This document shows, in pieces, positions 22,010-33,486 of a DNA stretch of 64,000 bases. The stretch's first letter is position 1. Each line of letters begins with the position of its first letter. The notes beneath the pieces were generated by a model. The model saw only the letters and a program-made list of their open reading frames with translations, did no database searches and was not told the origin of the DNA. This stretch comes from Siphonodentalium dalli (Eukaryota > Mollusca > Scaphopoda > Gadilida > Siphonodentaliidae), in contig CP136063.1 of the NCBI GenBank assembly GCA_032622095.1, positions 32,984,987 to 33,048,986 on the forward strand, given 5' to 3'. Made by a program: the position numbers and the translations under genes.

Positions 22010-23045
22010 ATTGATCGTCTTCAACAGGGATAATCTAGGGGCGGTTTGAGGGGGGGGGGGGGTGTCTCGTCCCCCACAACTTAGGTCAAAATTTTCAACA
22101 GTTGGAAATTTCATACCTGCCAAAACATAAGTTGGTTGAAAATGTTCCTGTATTCTGATTTTCAAACAATTTATTGGGGGGGGGGGGGGGGGATTACCGG
22201 TAATTGTTTTTGGACCAATATTTGTATAATTTCCTATTTTTGTCAAAATTTTGGACTGAAATGGTCATCAGTTGGAAAGTTTCATACGGTACCTTATGGG
22301 TGGCTGATAGGTTAGAAATTTCCAACACTTGGGAAAACTTGTGTCCTGGTCCCTCTCCCGTGGCCAGTCAAAAACTGCTAGTTAATTTAAGAAAACAATA
22401 ATGACTTAATTCACAGCAGGTTCTCAGCTATTATTATCTGATGTTCAAACTTTAGTCATATGTTTGGACTGATCATAACCATGATTTTATGCTGGGTTTG
22501 AATAGTTCACAAGGTAGACAATGTCAGGTAGTTTTCAACTTTAAAACGCAGTCCCCAGTTACATTCACACACATTTAATTTACAAAGGTCCCCACATGGA
22601 TGCTTGTGTGTGATATATCAAAACCATCGACGCACGTCCCCAGTTACATTCACACACAGGATTTACAAATGTCCCCAAATGGATGCTTGTGTGTGATATA
22701 TCAAAACCATCAACACACGTGACACGTCCCCAGTTACCTTCACACACATAGAATTTACAAAGGTTCCCACATGGATGCTTGTGTGTGATATATCAAAACC
22801 GTCAACGCACGTCCCCAGTTACCTTCACACACATATAGGATTTACAAAGGTCCCCAATTGGATGCTTGTGTGTGATATATCAAAACCTTCAACGCACGTC
22901 CCCAGTTACCTTCACACACATAGGATTTACACATGTCCCCAATTGGATGCTTGCGTGTGATATATCAAAACCACCAACGCACGTCCCCAGTTACCTTCAC
23001 ACGCACTTCCGGTTTACAAGGTCCCCATTTAGATGTCCCCATTCT
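22010..23045 (+). mobile_element. Element family D, copy A, ending in an 85-bp array
   Basis: The same ~1-kb sequence occurs reverse-complemented at 63060-63984. Shared landmarks in order are ATTGATCGT, TCTAGGGGCGG, a poly-G run, TTGGAAATTTCATACCTGCC, AACAATTTATTGGGGG, GATTACCGGTAATTGTTTTT, GGACTGAAATGGTCATCA, CCTGGTCCCTCTCCCGTGGC, AATTCACAGCAGGTTCTCA and then the 85-bp units. The 65-codon frame at 22204-22401 is also present in copy B. Substitutions scatter across all codon positions, so it is probably not translated. No transposase was found. Confidence 0.9.
22551..23045 (+). repeat. Tandem array within element D, 85-bp unit, ~5.7 copies
   Basis: GTCCCCAGTTACMTTCACAC marks unit starts at 22551, 22636, 22726, 22811, 22898 and 22983. 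Each unit then has TTTACAAAGGTCCCCA, GGATGCTTGTGTGTGATATA and TCAAAACC. Unit 2 is 90 bp, from a small ACACGTG duplication. Confidence 0.95.
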
Positions 23046-23217
23046 AGGGCATTATGTTAAAACTGTCGCCATGGTCAATGCATCAACTTTTCGACAGCGG
23101 TATAAGGACATACACCAATGTGTCGAATGGACAACGGACTAGAATGACCATAACAGTCGTATCTCGTAGTCCCCATTTGTGATGATTTTGTCAGAGTCCC
23201 CAGATACCCCCCTATAC

Positions 23218-23460
23218 ACGTGTGTGTGTGTGTGTGTGGCCGCGATGGACTCGAAAACGGCTGAACCGATTTCGACGAAACTTGGTACGGACACGTAATA
23301 TCACCCGAGGACCAACATCGGCTCATCCATTTGCCCGTGCGGCGTGACCTTGACCACTCCCCCATTGCTAGAGTCCTCGACACGGCGTGACTGTGACCCG
23401 ATGCAGGAAGGACAATTCCATATTCACACGACGTAAACAGCTCGACGTCGACGAACGTAA
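23218..23460 (+). repeat. (GT)n tract and fragment of a dispersed repeat
   Basis: A GT tract at 23219-23238 is followed by GATTTCGACGAAACTTGGTA and TGACCTTGACC, wording typical of old dispersed repeats in invertebrate genomes. The reading frames across it are chance. Confidence 0.5.
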
Positions 23461-23822
23461 CACACATATATTGTCAAATTGCAGGCTATTAAGAGTCAAT
23501 TTGCAGGCTATTAAGAAGTGTATATCTGCTTGAGTAAAAATACGGCATTTCCCGACTACGTCCCAAAATATAGCATTTACAATTTCTGATATATACATTT
23601 TTGTTACAGCTGATATTCTTAAGTCTATTTTGGATACATATATTTTTTTATGCTATTATTTTCCACACCTCGCTTAGTGCGAAGTCGTGTAGAGTTAGGT
23701 CACGGGTAAAAGTTCGCTAAATATCATCATCGTTATGGTCTGGAATCTCATCCAAGAGCCTCGATTCTCATCCACCACTCCATTTGGCTGGGGTTCCGGA
23801 CCATAGGGATGGTGATCATTCG

Positions 23823-23844
23823 ATCGCTTCTTGGCCTTTTGGCT
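23823..23844 (+). pseudogene. Fragment matching the 5' end of U2 snRNA
   Basis: ATCGCTTCTTGGCCTTTTGG followed by CT matches the first 22 nucleotides of U2 spliceosomal RNA (ATCGCTTCTCGGCCTTTTGG then CT) with one mismatch. The branch-point recognition segment that should follow (AAGATCAAGTGTAGTATC) is replaced by unrelated or highly diverged sequence, so this is not a functional U2 gene. It may be a truncated retro-copy or part of a snRNA-derived short repeat. A GC-richer stretch of about 250 bp (23700-23960) surrounds it. Confidence 0.5.
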
Positions 23845-24119
23845 CGAGCCTGTGCTGTGGTCACCCCATCGGACGGGACTTCCACGGTGTTGGTTCGCAG
23901 CCTGAGGAGGACGAGTTAACCGCAGTCCAGTGGTATCCCCGCTAATGCTAGCGGCTGACATGTCGTGTCCATCGTTAGTCTCACAGTGGTAATATTTTTT
24001 TAACTGCGATAAACCAAGTAAATTGCCTCAGCGTCAATGTTTTGTTTTGCGGCTGCAAAAATGCTAAGTTCGATCTTAATAGTTGAAACACTCGAGCGTT
24101 TAAAGTCCGGCACCGTTTT

Positions 24120-24440
24120 CAATATAATAAATTGTTTGCGGTTAATTCAACATACGAAGTTGGTCACTGCCGCCATGGAGCCATTTGCAATTTCATCATC
24201 ATTCACCAATGCAGTGCCACGCCATGCAAGAAATAAATACTCTGGTGCGGTTACAATACCGACTTAAAAAGATATAATTAATATAAACATCGCATGAAGA
24301 ATGTGGTCGATCAGCGACCACGATGTGGTTAGTGTGGTATCATCGACTTGCAGTTGATCACGACACATGAACATGGTCGAGTATTATGGGAATACCGTTA
24401 ACCTCGTTAAGGAAGGTCGATTAATTGGAGCATAGCTGTA
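24120..24440 (+). mobile_element. Diverged relative of DNA transposon family C
   Basis: CACGCCATGCAAGAAATAAA, GGTGCGGTTACAATACCGAC and the terminal GGTCGATTAATTGGAGCATA GCTGTA parallel the corresponding parts of 19394-19928 in the same order. The left end could not be placed. It is clearly older than the 19.4-kb copy. Confidence 0.6.
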
Positions 24441-24580
24441 AGTATGTCCAGGGATTCGGAATTTCCTTTATCGTACATAAATGTGAATTAAACTCTAATA
24501 GTCTTGTTCCTTTATCTCTTCAGAACAGAAAACATGATGTGTACCGGTGTGATTTATATTGGCTGTAACTTGTAATTAAA

Positions 24581-25083
24581 GGTACTCAAACCGATTCGAC
24601 TATCCCCATATCAACAGATTCCTACAACAACACCATTTGTTTTAAATTGCCCAAAAATAATACTAACCACAGTCAACTAATACAACTATAGTATAAAATT
24701 GCCCAAGACCTGTTTTTTATCAACGTTTTCTTCAGCGAAATTTTGCCAGTTGCCAAATACCTGACGCAAAAAAGTCACTGGATTTTAGAGGTATCCATCT
24801 TCATCCGCTATTTGGTCAGATAAGTTCTTCTCGTCTACAGTTTACTGGGCCAGTTAAAATTAAGATAATTGATTTCAAACATCGATATCTGACCAATCTT
24901 AGCTTTGATGGGTGGGTTCCTCGAATCAAATCAAATATGTTTTACCCCCAAGCTAAGGAAATAGTATTACATATAGAACACTCTGATCAGATTGAGTATG
25001 GTACCTTTAATATCATTAAGCATATTAAACAAAATTGTGATGTTTCCGTTAACCCACCACCCCTACATGTAGTCCAGACGTAA
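24581..25083 (+). pseudogene. Decayed coding stretch, possibly a terminal exon, family unknown
   Basis: A consensus 3' splice site (TTTTCTTCAG, ending 24735) opens a frame of 115 codons to TAA 25081-25083. It contains SLDFRGIHLHPLFGQ, then VKIKIIDFKHRYLTNLSFDG, then PPPLHVVQT. Upstream, another frame at 24581-24689 (TDSTIPISTDSYNNTICF...) is also protein-like but ends in TAG. A third frame overlapping the splice site (YKIAQDLFFINVFFSE...) is open until about 24832. The shifting frames suggest decay by indels rather than a live exon, though a genuine last exon at 24736 remains possible. The protein was not recognised. Confidence 0.45.
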
Positions 25084-25985
25084 TCCTATAAATTTGATCG
25101 ACAACATGAAAACATTAAACAAAGACACTAGTCGAAAAAACATAAATCGCGTTTATCAATATATGATCGTAGTAAAATAGTGACAACCAGTCAATGGCTT
25201 GGATTATTTGCACTGGAAATATGGGATTGGTGGCACCCTTCAGTTCAACGGCTAGGTTGATAGCGACAATGCTTATTACAAATAATATCAAGGATTGTTT
25301 ATCCATTGCAATAAAAATCCAGCAATGTGCTGATTGTGTCCTATTATCATCGGTTGTGCAAAGGGTATATATTCAGAATAACATACTTAAAAATACCCTT
25401 CACCGCCCAAACATACTATTATTTCCTTGCGTCACTATTCCATTTTAGTCATTTTGGTGGAGTTGCAACTCAAGGATTGAGTTAGGATTACGTTTAGCTA
25501 GTCGTAGTTGTAGATTCATTTTTGGCGAAAAACATTGCTTCCCAAATATAATGACGATTATAATTAGCGAATCGTGCGCAGTGTGATTTATCACAATGCA
25601 CAATCTACAATGTTCTATTTTTATTTTCAATTATTAATAGCTTTCCAATTACATGATTTCGTTTCACAAAACCATTGTTATGTAAACATTACTGTTACAG
25701 TCAGAGTTGCATTGCTGATTAATGTTTAATTTGCCCAATAAGATACTAAAGTTTGTAAACAATCTTGATATTAAATATTGGAAAAGGTCTAAACTATTGA
25801 AAAATATTCTAATAATATTTCGACTAAATATTGGAACTTATTTCACGATTGCAATGTTTGTTGACGAATCACTGTAACAGTTTTGTTTACATAACAATCG
25901 TTTCAATGTACGACATTTTGTTATTGGAGAGCTTTCAATAATTATTTAGCAACACAGCCTATCTGTGGTAGTTGGAGGTGTGGGC
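25084..25985. other. Unassigned sequence with weak coding character
   Basis: Short frames at 25130-25260 (including TTSQWLGLFALEIWDWW) may continue the decayed stretch to the left, but no family was recognised. The rest is AT-rich and unremarkable. Confidence 0.35.
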
Positions 25986-26110
25986 TTTTATACCTTTCAT
26001 GACGGGAGCTGCGTTGGTGCAGCATCAAAGCATTCTGTGCCAGTCCATTATTTTATATATCAGAGGCTCACATAGGACGCCTCGCATATATAAGAGAATG
26101 CACTGGCTTA
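25986..26110 (+). mobile_element. Hairpin element family B, copy 4 (worn)
   Basis: ACCTTTCATGACGGGAGCTG, then TGGTGCAGCATCAAAG, then a hairpin with GCATATATAAGAGAATGCAC TGGC. The left end matches the CCCTTTCATG ends of the 44.5- and 45.4-kb copies. The terminal TTAA is lost. Confidence 0.7.
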
Positions 26111-26157
26111 AAAGGTCAAGGTAAATATTGTTAGACCAATGTATTCGTTTATATTAT

Positions 26158-26420
26158 ACTAGCTGGGTACCCGTGCTGACGGGGAGAGTCGTTGTGTTGA
26201 TTTTTTTTACACCAACACCCCAAACATGATGGAAATCAGCCCAGCGGATACCGAGATACAGGTTCAAGGTCATTTAAATGTCAAGGTCACGCTGGATGGG
26301 ACGAAATATATTGGCATCCCCATCTACACCAACACCACAAAATGGTTGAAATCGGCCCAGCGGATCCTGAGATACGGGTTCAAGGTCATTTGAAAGGTCA
26401 AGGTCAATGTTTGGCTACCC
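26158..26420 (+). repeat. Dispersed repeat with internal 117-bp direct duplication
   Basis: GGGTACCCGTGC is followed by ACACCAACACC at 26209 and again at 26326. Each is followed by GAAATCRGCCCAGCGGAT, then GAGATAC, GGTTCAAGGTCATTT and AAGGTCA. It is a non-coding dispersed-repeat type. Confidence 0.75.
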
Positions 26421-26629
26421 GAACTATTCCTACATACGAAATTTCCGAGAATCAGAGGCAATGTCATTTGAGGTCAAGGAACAACCTTTAGTAATGCCTT
26501 ATTTGTCAATATAAGCACACTATGGTATTTTATGAAACAGTGATATCAATTAGATTGCCAGAAACTCATAGAGATGGTATGTGTCCAATGGTCGGTATGT
26601 CCCTTACAACAATTACACAACCCTTAAGT

Positions 26630-27560
26630 AACACATGTCCACATTAACAACAACTAGTATAATTGTTTCCAATATAAAATGTTACATGACGTAGTTTGGT
26701 TTGTTACAACTACAATAATATCAGTCAAATGTGCATTTTTCAAATTCGGGTATGTCCCTAGCAACCACTACATCCCTGTATGTAAGAAATATAGTTTACC
26801 ATGGTATAAAACAATTGGCCATAACCATCTTACTTCTGACTTTATAAGAAACGAAAGACAACGCTTTGCGTGAATCGTCATATTCTTCTCACCCTAAAAA
26901 TTATTTGACGTCATATGACGTCATGACTGTCATTCTGAGATTCAATGGTTACATGTATTACCTTATTGTGGTTATCACCCCATTCACAGGTATCAAAATT
27001 GGACGAATATTTCTTCTCAAAATGTGTGAATATACTCTGTAAAATATGTCGGCTTTATTTAAAAAATGACCGATTTTATCACCAGATGCCTCAATAAAAC
27101 CACGTAGTCCGAAAAAAGTCCGCCTATCTGACAAAGCCAACATACGGATTCCGAAAGTTAAGTATGCATGCTAACCAAAAATGTTGGTCTCATAAATTCC
27201 CTCTCCAGGCGACACCTATGTCCATATTTGCCTAGACTAATATGGTAATATTTCAGTCAGATCCACACACTAATAATCGATATTGTTATTTTCACAATAA
27301 AAATGCTACATGAGGTAGTTTGTCTGTTAACCTGCCATAATATCAGTCCTATTTGTATTTTTCGATTTCGGTTATGCCCCTAGCAACGGTTACCATTCAT
27401 GTAACTGGAAAGTATATTGTACTTTTTCAGTCGAATCCACACTAACAACTATTATAATTGTTTCGCATTGAAACAACAATGACGTAGTTTATAATAGTTT
27501 GTTAAAACTACCATACTATCAGTCAGATGTGCATTTTTCGATTTCGGGGTGGGTGGATGG
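26630..27560 (+). repeat. Three copies of a ~150-bp dispersed repeat
   Basis: Copies at about 26630-26790, 27235-27400 and 27410-27560 share the order TCCACACTAACAACAA, ATGTTACATGACGTAGTTTG, CCATAATATCAGTCAGATGT, GCATTTTTCGATTTCGG and ATGCCCCTAGCAAC. A fourth copy lies at 29395-29520. Open frames in them are not conserved. Confidence 0.75.
26906..26923. promoter_or_regulatory. 18-bp palindrome made of two CRE octamers
   Basis: TGACGTCA occurs at 26906-26913 and 26916-26923, giving the perfect palindrome TGACGTCATATGACGTCA. TGACGTCA is the consensus cAMP-response (CREB/ATF) site. No gene start is recognised next to it, so function is only a possibility. Confidence 0.35.
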
Positions 27561-30124
27561 TCCAGAGGCCGAAAAAATCGTGCTTGTATTTTTCCCCCAA
27601 AATGGTCTTTTTTCAAACGCATTACAAGTACTGACCACCATATAATGGTGTGTGTAAGCATGTTAGTACCATGTTTGTTGGTATAGGGTTATATAGGCAG
27701 CTATAGTGACTCTGTAGCCTCAGATTGAGCAATATTCTGGATTTCACAGGATCCCGGCCCATTTCACAGTGGACCACCGTAATAGCGTTCAGGAAACTTA
27801 TGCACAATAGAAGAAATATTTAGTAACAAAATTAATATATTACCCAGTTGTATTACCTGAATAAAAGTAACAAAAAAAAACGGTATCACAAATTGGATAC
27901 TACATGGTGAATACTCAATGATGCCTAGATATCATTAACCTGTTTGTTGTATAACATGAAATTGAAAAGGGAATCTCAAAAATTTCTGTCTGAAATACTA
28001 TCTTGTTCTGGCATGTAATCAACTTCATTCTTTCTGGTTATTTCTCATCTTGAATGATTGCTAGTAATGTTAATCCAAATAAAACTGAATTGGTTATGAT
28101 GAATGACCGTTGCTGTTTACTGCTCAGACAATCCCAACTGAATGTGACGCTATTCTCATTGAATTTCCGAACTTCATTTTGGAGCTTTACTGCTCAACAA
28201 GACTGAACTAAAATACTAATTGTATACTGTTATCGCTTACAAATAGATGAACTGAAATAATGTGATGCATTCAGATGCATTGAGAAATGACATTATTCAA
28301 TGTCTTCAAAGTTCAAACTAAAAGTAAAATCAAGAATAAAATCTGACTGAGACTATACTGCAGACTCTATTGCACAAATATACATGTAAATGGTTGAGTT
28401 ATAATAATGCAAACTGTGTTTACGGATGGAACAAAGCCGGTAACTCTGGTATGCATTGACAGGCGAAACATGTGATACGCAGTAATATGTGAATAAATCC
28501 TTCCCCTATCATTCTGGTCTATCAGCAGACCAAACCACATCAAAATTCGACAACCGACACTTCAACTTATTTTGCAAAAACTTTGTACGGACTGAATTTC
28601 ATAAAGTCGAACAGGGCCCATAACTCTGGTAGGCATTGGTGCTCACAACCCATGATATTATGCATATTCGTTCTCCATTTCTGGTCCGTCACATGAGCAT
28701 ATGACAACCGACTCTTAAGTTATAATGCTAAATGTTTGTACAGACTGACGGCTTGAGACGTCAACTATATACCCACCGACTAATATCGGGGGCATAATAA
28801 CCATATATCTATGTGTATACCTAACAAAAACCATTCCCCTCCCCCACCCCACCCCGGTGGATAAGACTAAAGAGTTCTTTGGTCATGCACAAATAATTGT
28901 GGAACCCCTGACCTGTTTACCACTATTTACACTGGCCAGTGTTCTCTGTCAGACACAACACACTCGATATATTAAGGTTATAATGGGGTGTAGGAAAATA
29001 TGTGACATATAGTGTACATAAACAATACTTTATTATTGTTGTTAGATACAGAAAACACCAGGAAACACCTGGAATACAGTTTATTTTTCGTGTTTTCTGA
29101 TCTGTGTTTACCAATTAACCATGTTATTGCTGGAGTCTTAATTTTACACCAAAAAGAGTTTGCACCAAAAAAGGATAGTGGAATGGGATTGAAAGGCAGT
29201 TAACACAGTTATTGAAGAACGGCTAAATAAAACTCTGAAATTTTGATAAAAACACGAGAAAGGGGGATGGGTCCCCAAAATTTGGAGGAACAAAATTTCA
29301 CAAATGGGGTGGTGGGTCCCTCGGGGTCGGAAAAAACCTTTTTGGGCCCTATATGTGCATTTTTTTCCAGACCCGCCTGCTTGTAGTAAGAAATATGGTA
29401 ATATTTCAGTCAGATCCACACTAACAACAACTTATATTTCGTTATTTAACCATAAAATGTTACACGAAACTTGCCATAATATCAGACATATTTGAATTTC
29501 TTCTATGTCGGATAGTTGCCTAGACATCTGAAAAGTATCAATATATAAGTATAGTGTATAAGGAACATAGGTGCCAAGTTCATGGTTTTAACACCCTTTG
29601 CACAATTGTTACAACAAACGCCAGGGCTATTGTGTGATATTGTTTGCCATTCAGACAGCCGACGCTATGGTGTGCGTTTTAAGGTGGTAGTGCTAAGTAT
29701 TTTGCTATAAAATATTGAGAGTGGTGAGGTTCCGATATATCTTTTGACATTTTCTGATCTAACCTCTGTTCTAGTATAACGCTTCATATTTCAACTCATT
29801 GAAACTGTTTTCGTTTCCAGTCCTGGTGAGATTCTGCGAAAAATAAGGTCCCAGTAATAATCGTGGGTTGATATTATACGTAATGTCATTTAATTGTATG
29901 TCTGATTTCGTTTTACTATTGACTTCTGGGTCAGGAATTATTCATCAACTAAAAACAACCAATCCAAATATATAATGTTTTGGGTCTTAATATATTATAT
30001 CCACCAGAAGCACTTTGCTAATAAACATTGCACTGGAATGTTTGGTCAAAGCTTTTATAATGATTGTCGACCCAAAGCTGAGTCAATATTTTGGTAGAAG
30101 TAGCCATTTTGATAACTCTGTGAC
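27561..30124. other. Unassigned sequence with diverged repeats
   Basis: Two diverged direct copies beginning GGAACAAAGCCGGTAACTCT (28421) and GAACAGGGCCCATAACTCTG (28609) are followed by GACAACCGAC blocks. AGTCAGATCCACACTAACAA at about 29409 starts the fourth copy of the 26.6-27.5 kb repeat. A C-rich tract lies at 28836-28858. No gene was recognised. Confidence 0.45.
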
Positions 30125-30334
30125 ATGCGCCATGTCCTTAATCTGACCAAGCCACTATCGCGCGAGACTCAACAGACCACCGATTTCGGCGAACTCATCC
30201 CAGTCCGTTATGGTTCGTTAATATACTCGACATTTTGCCAGACTATATCTGGAAGGCATTTTGATATAGCATGCTACAATATGACAGGAACCGATTTCAC
30301 AGATGCTTATAAAATATATATATACCACAGCTAA
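30125..30334 (+). CDS. Protein-like ORF, faint resemblance to DUF2252
   Basis: The 69-codon frame has GELIPVRYGSLIYSTF, then SGRHFDIACYNMTGTDF. DUF2252 proteins carry a comparable order: a (V/L)PxRYGRM segment, a SPFxFxRG segment, then MAxDxA. Here the RYG and the S-x-F are kept but the FYRG part reads TISGRH. No continuation was found on either side. It could be a decayed exon or a chance frame. Confidence 0.2.
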   Translation: MRHVLNLTKPLSRETQQTTDFGELIPVRYGSLIYSTFCQTISGRHFDIACYNMTGTDFTDAYKIYIYHS

Positions 30335-30535
30335 CTGCACACGAAGTAAAAACTATGTTTTTCACATAGTAGCGATGATAGTGACAATTCCTTGTAAATA
30401 GAATGCAATTATCTCGTAAGATTCAACCATCCAGGTATTTCATGGCAATGCGTTAGTAGCATTGTTACATTTGGAACTACCGTAAATTTACTTCGCCTGT
30501 CGTTAGCTTTGGTAAATAGAGGATCTCACATGAGT

Positions 30536-30651
30536 TCCTATTTTATACGGAATTTATCAACCGAGTTCACTAAATTCGATTTGAGTCGAGGTTTACCGAG
30601 GCTCAAATAGAATTTAGAGGACGAGGTTGATAAATTACGTATAAAATAGGA
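30536..30651. mobile_element. Foldback element with ~50-bp arms
   Basis: TCCTATTTTATACGGAATTT at 30536 pairs with ATAAATTACGTATAAAATAG GA ending at 30651. The arms continue inward through CAACCGAG and AAATTCGATTTGAG to a 16-bp loop. Confidence 0.85.
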
Positions 30652-30937
30652 CGAGTGTGCGATACCTTTTATCACATGATCAAATAAACACGAAGCAACG
30701 CGAAATATTCATCGAAAACAACAATCATAAACTACAGCGATCGCAAGTTATCTGCAGAACACCGTGACGTCATCGCACGCGCTGATATTAAACGTGTCTA
30801 TTACCGATAATTATGAAACCGCTTTTATGGCCAAATTATGTGATAAATATGCTTTTTATATGAATGCTGCCGTTCATATGCTGGCACCATAGGGTTGTCT
30901 ATGAGAACATGTCTGCAACAATGCCGGACAACCTTGC

Positions 30938-31370
30938 CAGTGTACGAACGCACCCTTATTAAATGGCGCATGTTTATGTGCAGTGTATGAACGTACCCTT
31001 ATTAAATGGTGCAAGTTTATGTGAAATCCGACAGCACATTCTCTCCAGTAACGTACACACGAGATTTTGTTATTAATATATTTTTATCTAAATATACATT
31101 CGTTCGCGACATATGTTCACAACATTACCCGATAGCATCTCATTCGGTTTCTGTAGAAATGAGTACGTATATATAATAGATTTGTCATGTTTTTATCATG
31201 AGCAAATATGAATTCATTCACGACATATGATACAACATTACCCGATATCATCTCGTTTAGTTGTTGTGGAAATGATCACGTATATCTCATCCATCTATCA
31301 CGTGTTTTCATATATATATGCATTCGTTCACGACATGTGTTCGCAACATAACCTGATAGCAGCTAAAATA
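30938..31370 (+). repeat. Two short tandem duplications
   Basis: A 43-bp unit, CAGTGTACGAACGCACCCTT followed by ATTAAATGGCGCA, is present twice (30938 and 30981). A longer unit starting CATTCGTTCGCGACATATG and containing ACAACATTACCCGATA recurs at 31097, 31215 and 31321 (spacing 118 and 106 bp). Confidence 0.85.
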
Positions 31371-31820
31371 CGCCTTTATGGTGTATACTAATGTAGAAAT
31401 TCTTGATACACATGGGCGCTGGGCATTTAATTTATAGATATGTTTTTTTGGAACGCATTTTGCGACCCCGAGTCCGGTTGTTTTTGGACGCATTAAAATT
31501 TGTAGTGTGACAACGAGTCCGGTAAAAGGTGTAGTTGTTTCTTAATAGATATTCGGATGCCAAAAAGTACAAGGCGATTAATTTTAACGGGAATTCGCGC
31601 GTTAACCATTATCGCGATGCGCGTGCTGTGTTTATATTGATATTTAACCTGCATTGTTGCATTGTTATTTGAACAACTTTCGTTCACTTTTGCGTGACAT
31701 AAATCGGAATGCTATTTACTTTTATACTGCAAGGGGATTTGTCGATTGTATAAGAACTTTATGTCGGTGTATAACATGTTATCTAATATCGTTTAGTAAA
31801 CTTTTTCATTTAGTTATAGT

Positions 31821-31994
31821 CTCAGGTGCCTAATAATAGTGTCAGCACGATTATTAATTTTGTACAAAATTCCCAAATGATCACTATTATTTGGCATTGA
31901 GACATAGAGTGAAATTGCCATCACTAATATTAATTTCAGCCTAAATCCCCCACCGTCACTATTATTAGGCCATCACGATTATTAGGCACCTGAG
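31821..31994. mobile_element. MITE with 21-bp terminal inverted repeats (174 bp)
   Basis: CTCAGGTGCCTAATAATAGT G at 31821-31841 is inverted, with one difference, at 31974-31994. Inner CACTATTATTAGGC repeats lie near the right end. A similar solo end lies at 4840-4858. Confidence 0.85.
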
Positions 31995-32274
31995 CGTACG
32001 CGAAAAATATCGACATGTTATATTCTAAATGAATTGGGATGGTTACTCTTTCGTGCTGTTTGTAAATATTGACTTTTCATTTCTTTGTATATAATTATGC
32101 GGAATATATCGGAGCTATGAATAGAGATGTTATTAAGAAAAGTTCCAGCACTAACCCTTCACATTGATTGTTTAATATACAATGTGGCCTAATTCTAAAC
32201 ATTATTTTTATTTATGTGTACCGAAGATATATCAGAATGCTATATGAATTGAAGAATGTTCAGAAATTACCACC

Positions 32275-32745
32275 ACCCTTCCTGGGACCATGTTTTAATC
32301 GATACTCATGGGGGAGGGGGCGTATTATAATTAGTCCTCATTTGACCATAGTTGAACTGACCCTCATGGGACTCTATTGTATTTCACTCCTGTGGGACTG
32401 ATTACACCATATTTTTATTTTAATTAACCCTAATAATGGGACCATACATTTATTCTTTAATAAAGTCACGTTTAGTTGACCTTAATGGGACCATATTTCA
32501 ATTAATCCCGATGGGTCCATATTTTTATTAACCCTCATGGGACGCTATTTTAATTAACAATCAAGATACAATTTTAATTAACCATCATGGAACCATATTT
32601 TTAATAACCCTGATTGGACGATATATTAATTAACCGCCATGGAACCATATTTTAAATTACCCTCATCGGACCATATTTCAATTAACGCTCTCTGTGAGTG
32701 GCGATATTTTAATGTACCCTCATGGAACCATAGAGGTATTTTAAT
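32275..32745 (+). repeat. Degenerate ~35-bp tandem repeat
   Basis: About 12 variants of AATTAACCCTCATGGGACCA followed by TATTTT, with strong drift in sequence and spacing. TTTTAATTAA and ATGGRACCAT are the best-kept parts. Confidence 0.75.
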
Positions 32746-33486
32746 TAATCCTTTATGAAAGGTCATATCAGGAGTGCAATGCCTGAGGCCATTCTTAAAT
32801 CAGCATTACGCCCTCATATGGTGTATATTGGCAAGTATATCTGACCCTGTCGCAGTAGGTGTTGGACTAAATGCGATTAAAACATTAGATACTGAATGTG
32901 ATTAGAGACGTGTTCGTACTTGAACCAAGTTACGAAGATCGCAACTTGTTGCCCGATTATTATTCTGCATGCTATTTCATGCGCTACTCAGACCACTATT
33001 TCAAATGGAATTCGAAAAAAATATCACATATAATCAACTACTTAGGCGTTACCTATATACTGATTTTTCACAAACACCACATTAAAGTTGTTATATTGTA
33101 TATATGGCAAATAATATGATCTTGAGGGCGTTACCATTTCTTGTCAAGAGGTGTACAATATGTGACAATGTCAAACTGTACACAGAAAATGCATTGGGGT
33201 AACGTTATTCTCGGTTTCTTTCAGGACTTCATCCAATCTACGAAATGGCGGCGAACTAGTAAACTAAAATTTTGCTGGGCGTGTTTTTCGTTCGGGACGG
33301 CATTATAAGACCAACCAGCACATCAGAATGCTATAGAAATCGACATCATCATATTCTTCTATGTATACAATTGAACGACGACTTCTAAAGGTACACGATC
33401 ACTGACATTATCGACTTTATATTTGAGTTCCTGTCCTGGAGACCCTAAATTCTATAAATAGAAACAATTTCGAAAAGAAAACAAAG

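Noticed and set aside
22204-22401. 65-codon frame conserved in both copies of element D
   Set aside because: Conservation follows from the copies being nearly identical DNA; differences are not biased to synonymous positions and the body is otherwise non-coding.
23075-23467. 130-codon minus-strand frame
   Set aside because: It crosses a GT microsatellite and a dispersed repeat and has no recognisable domain.
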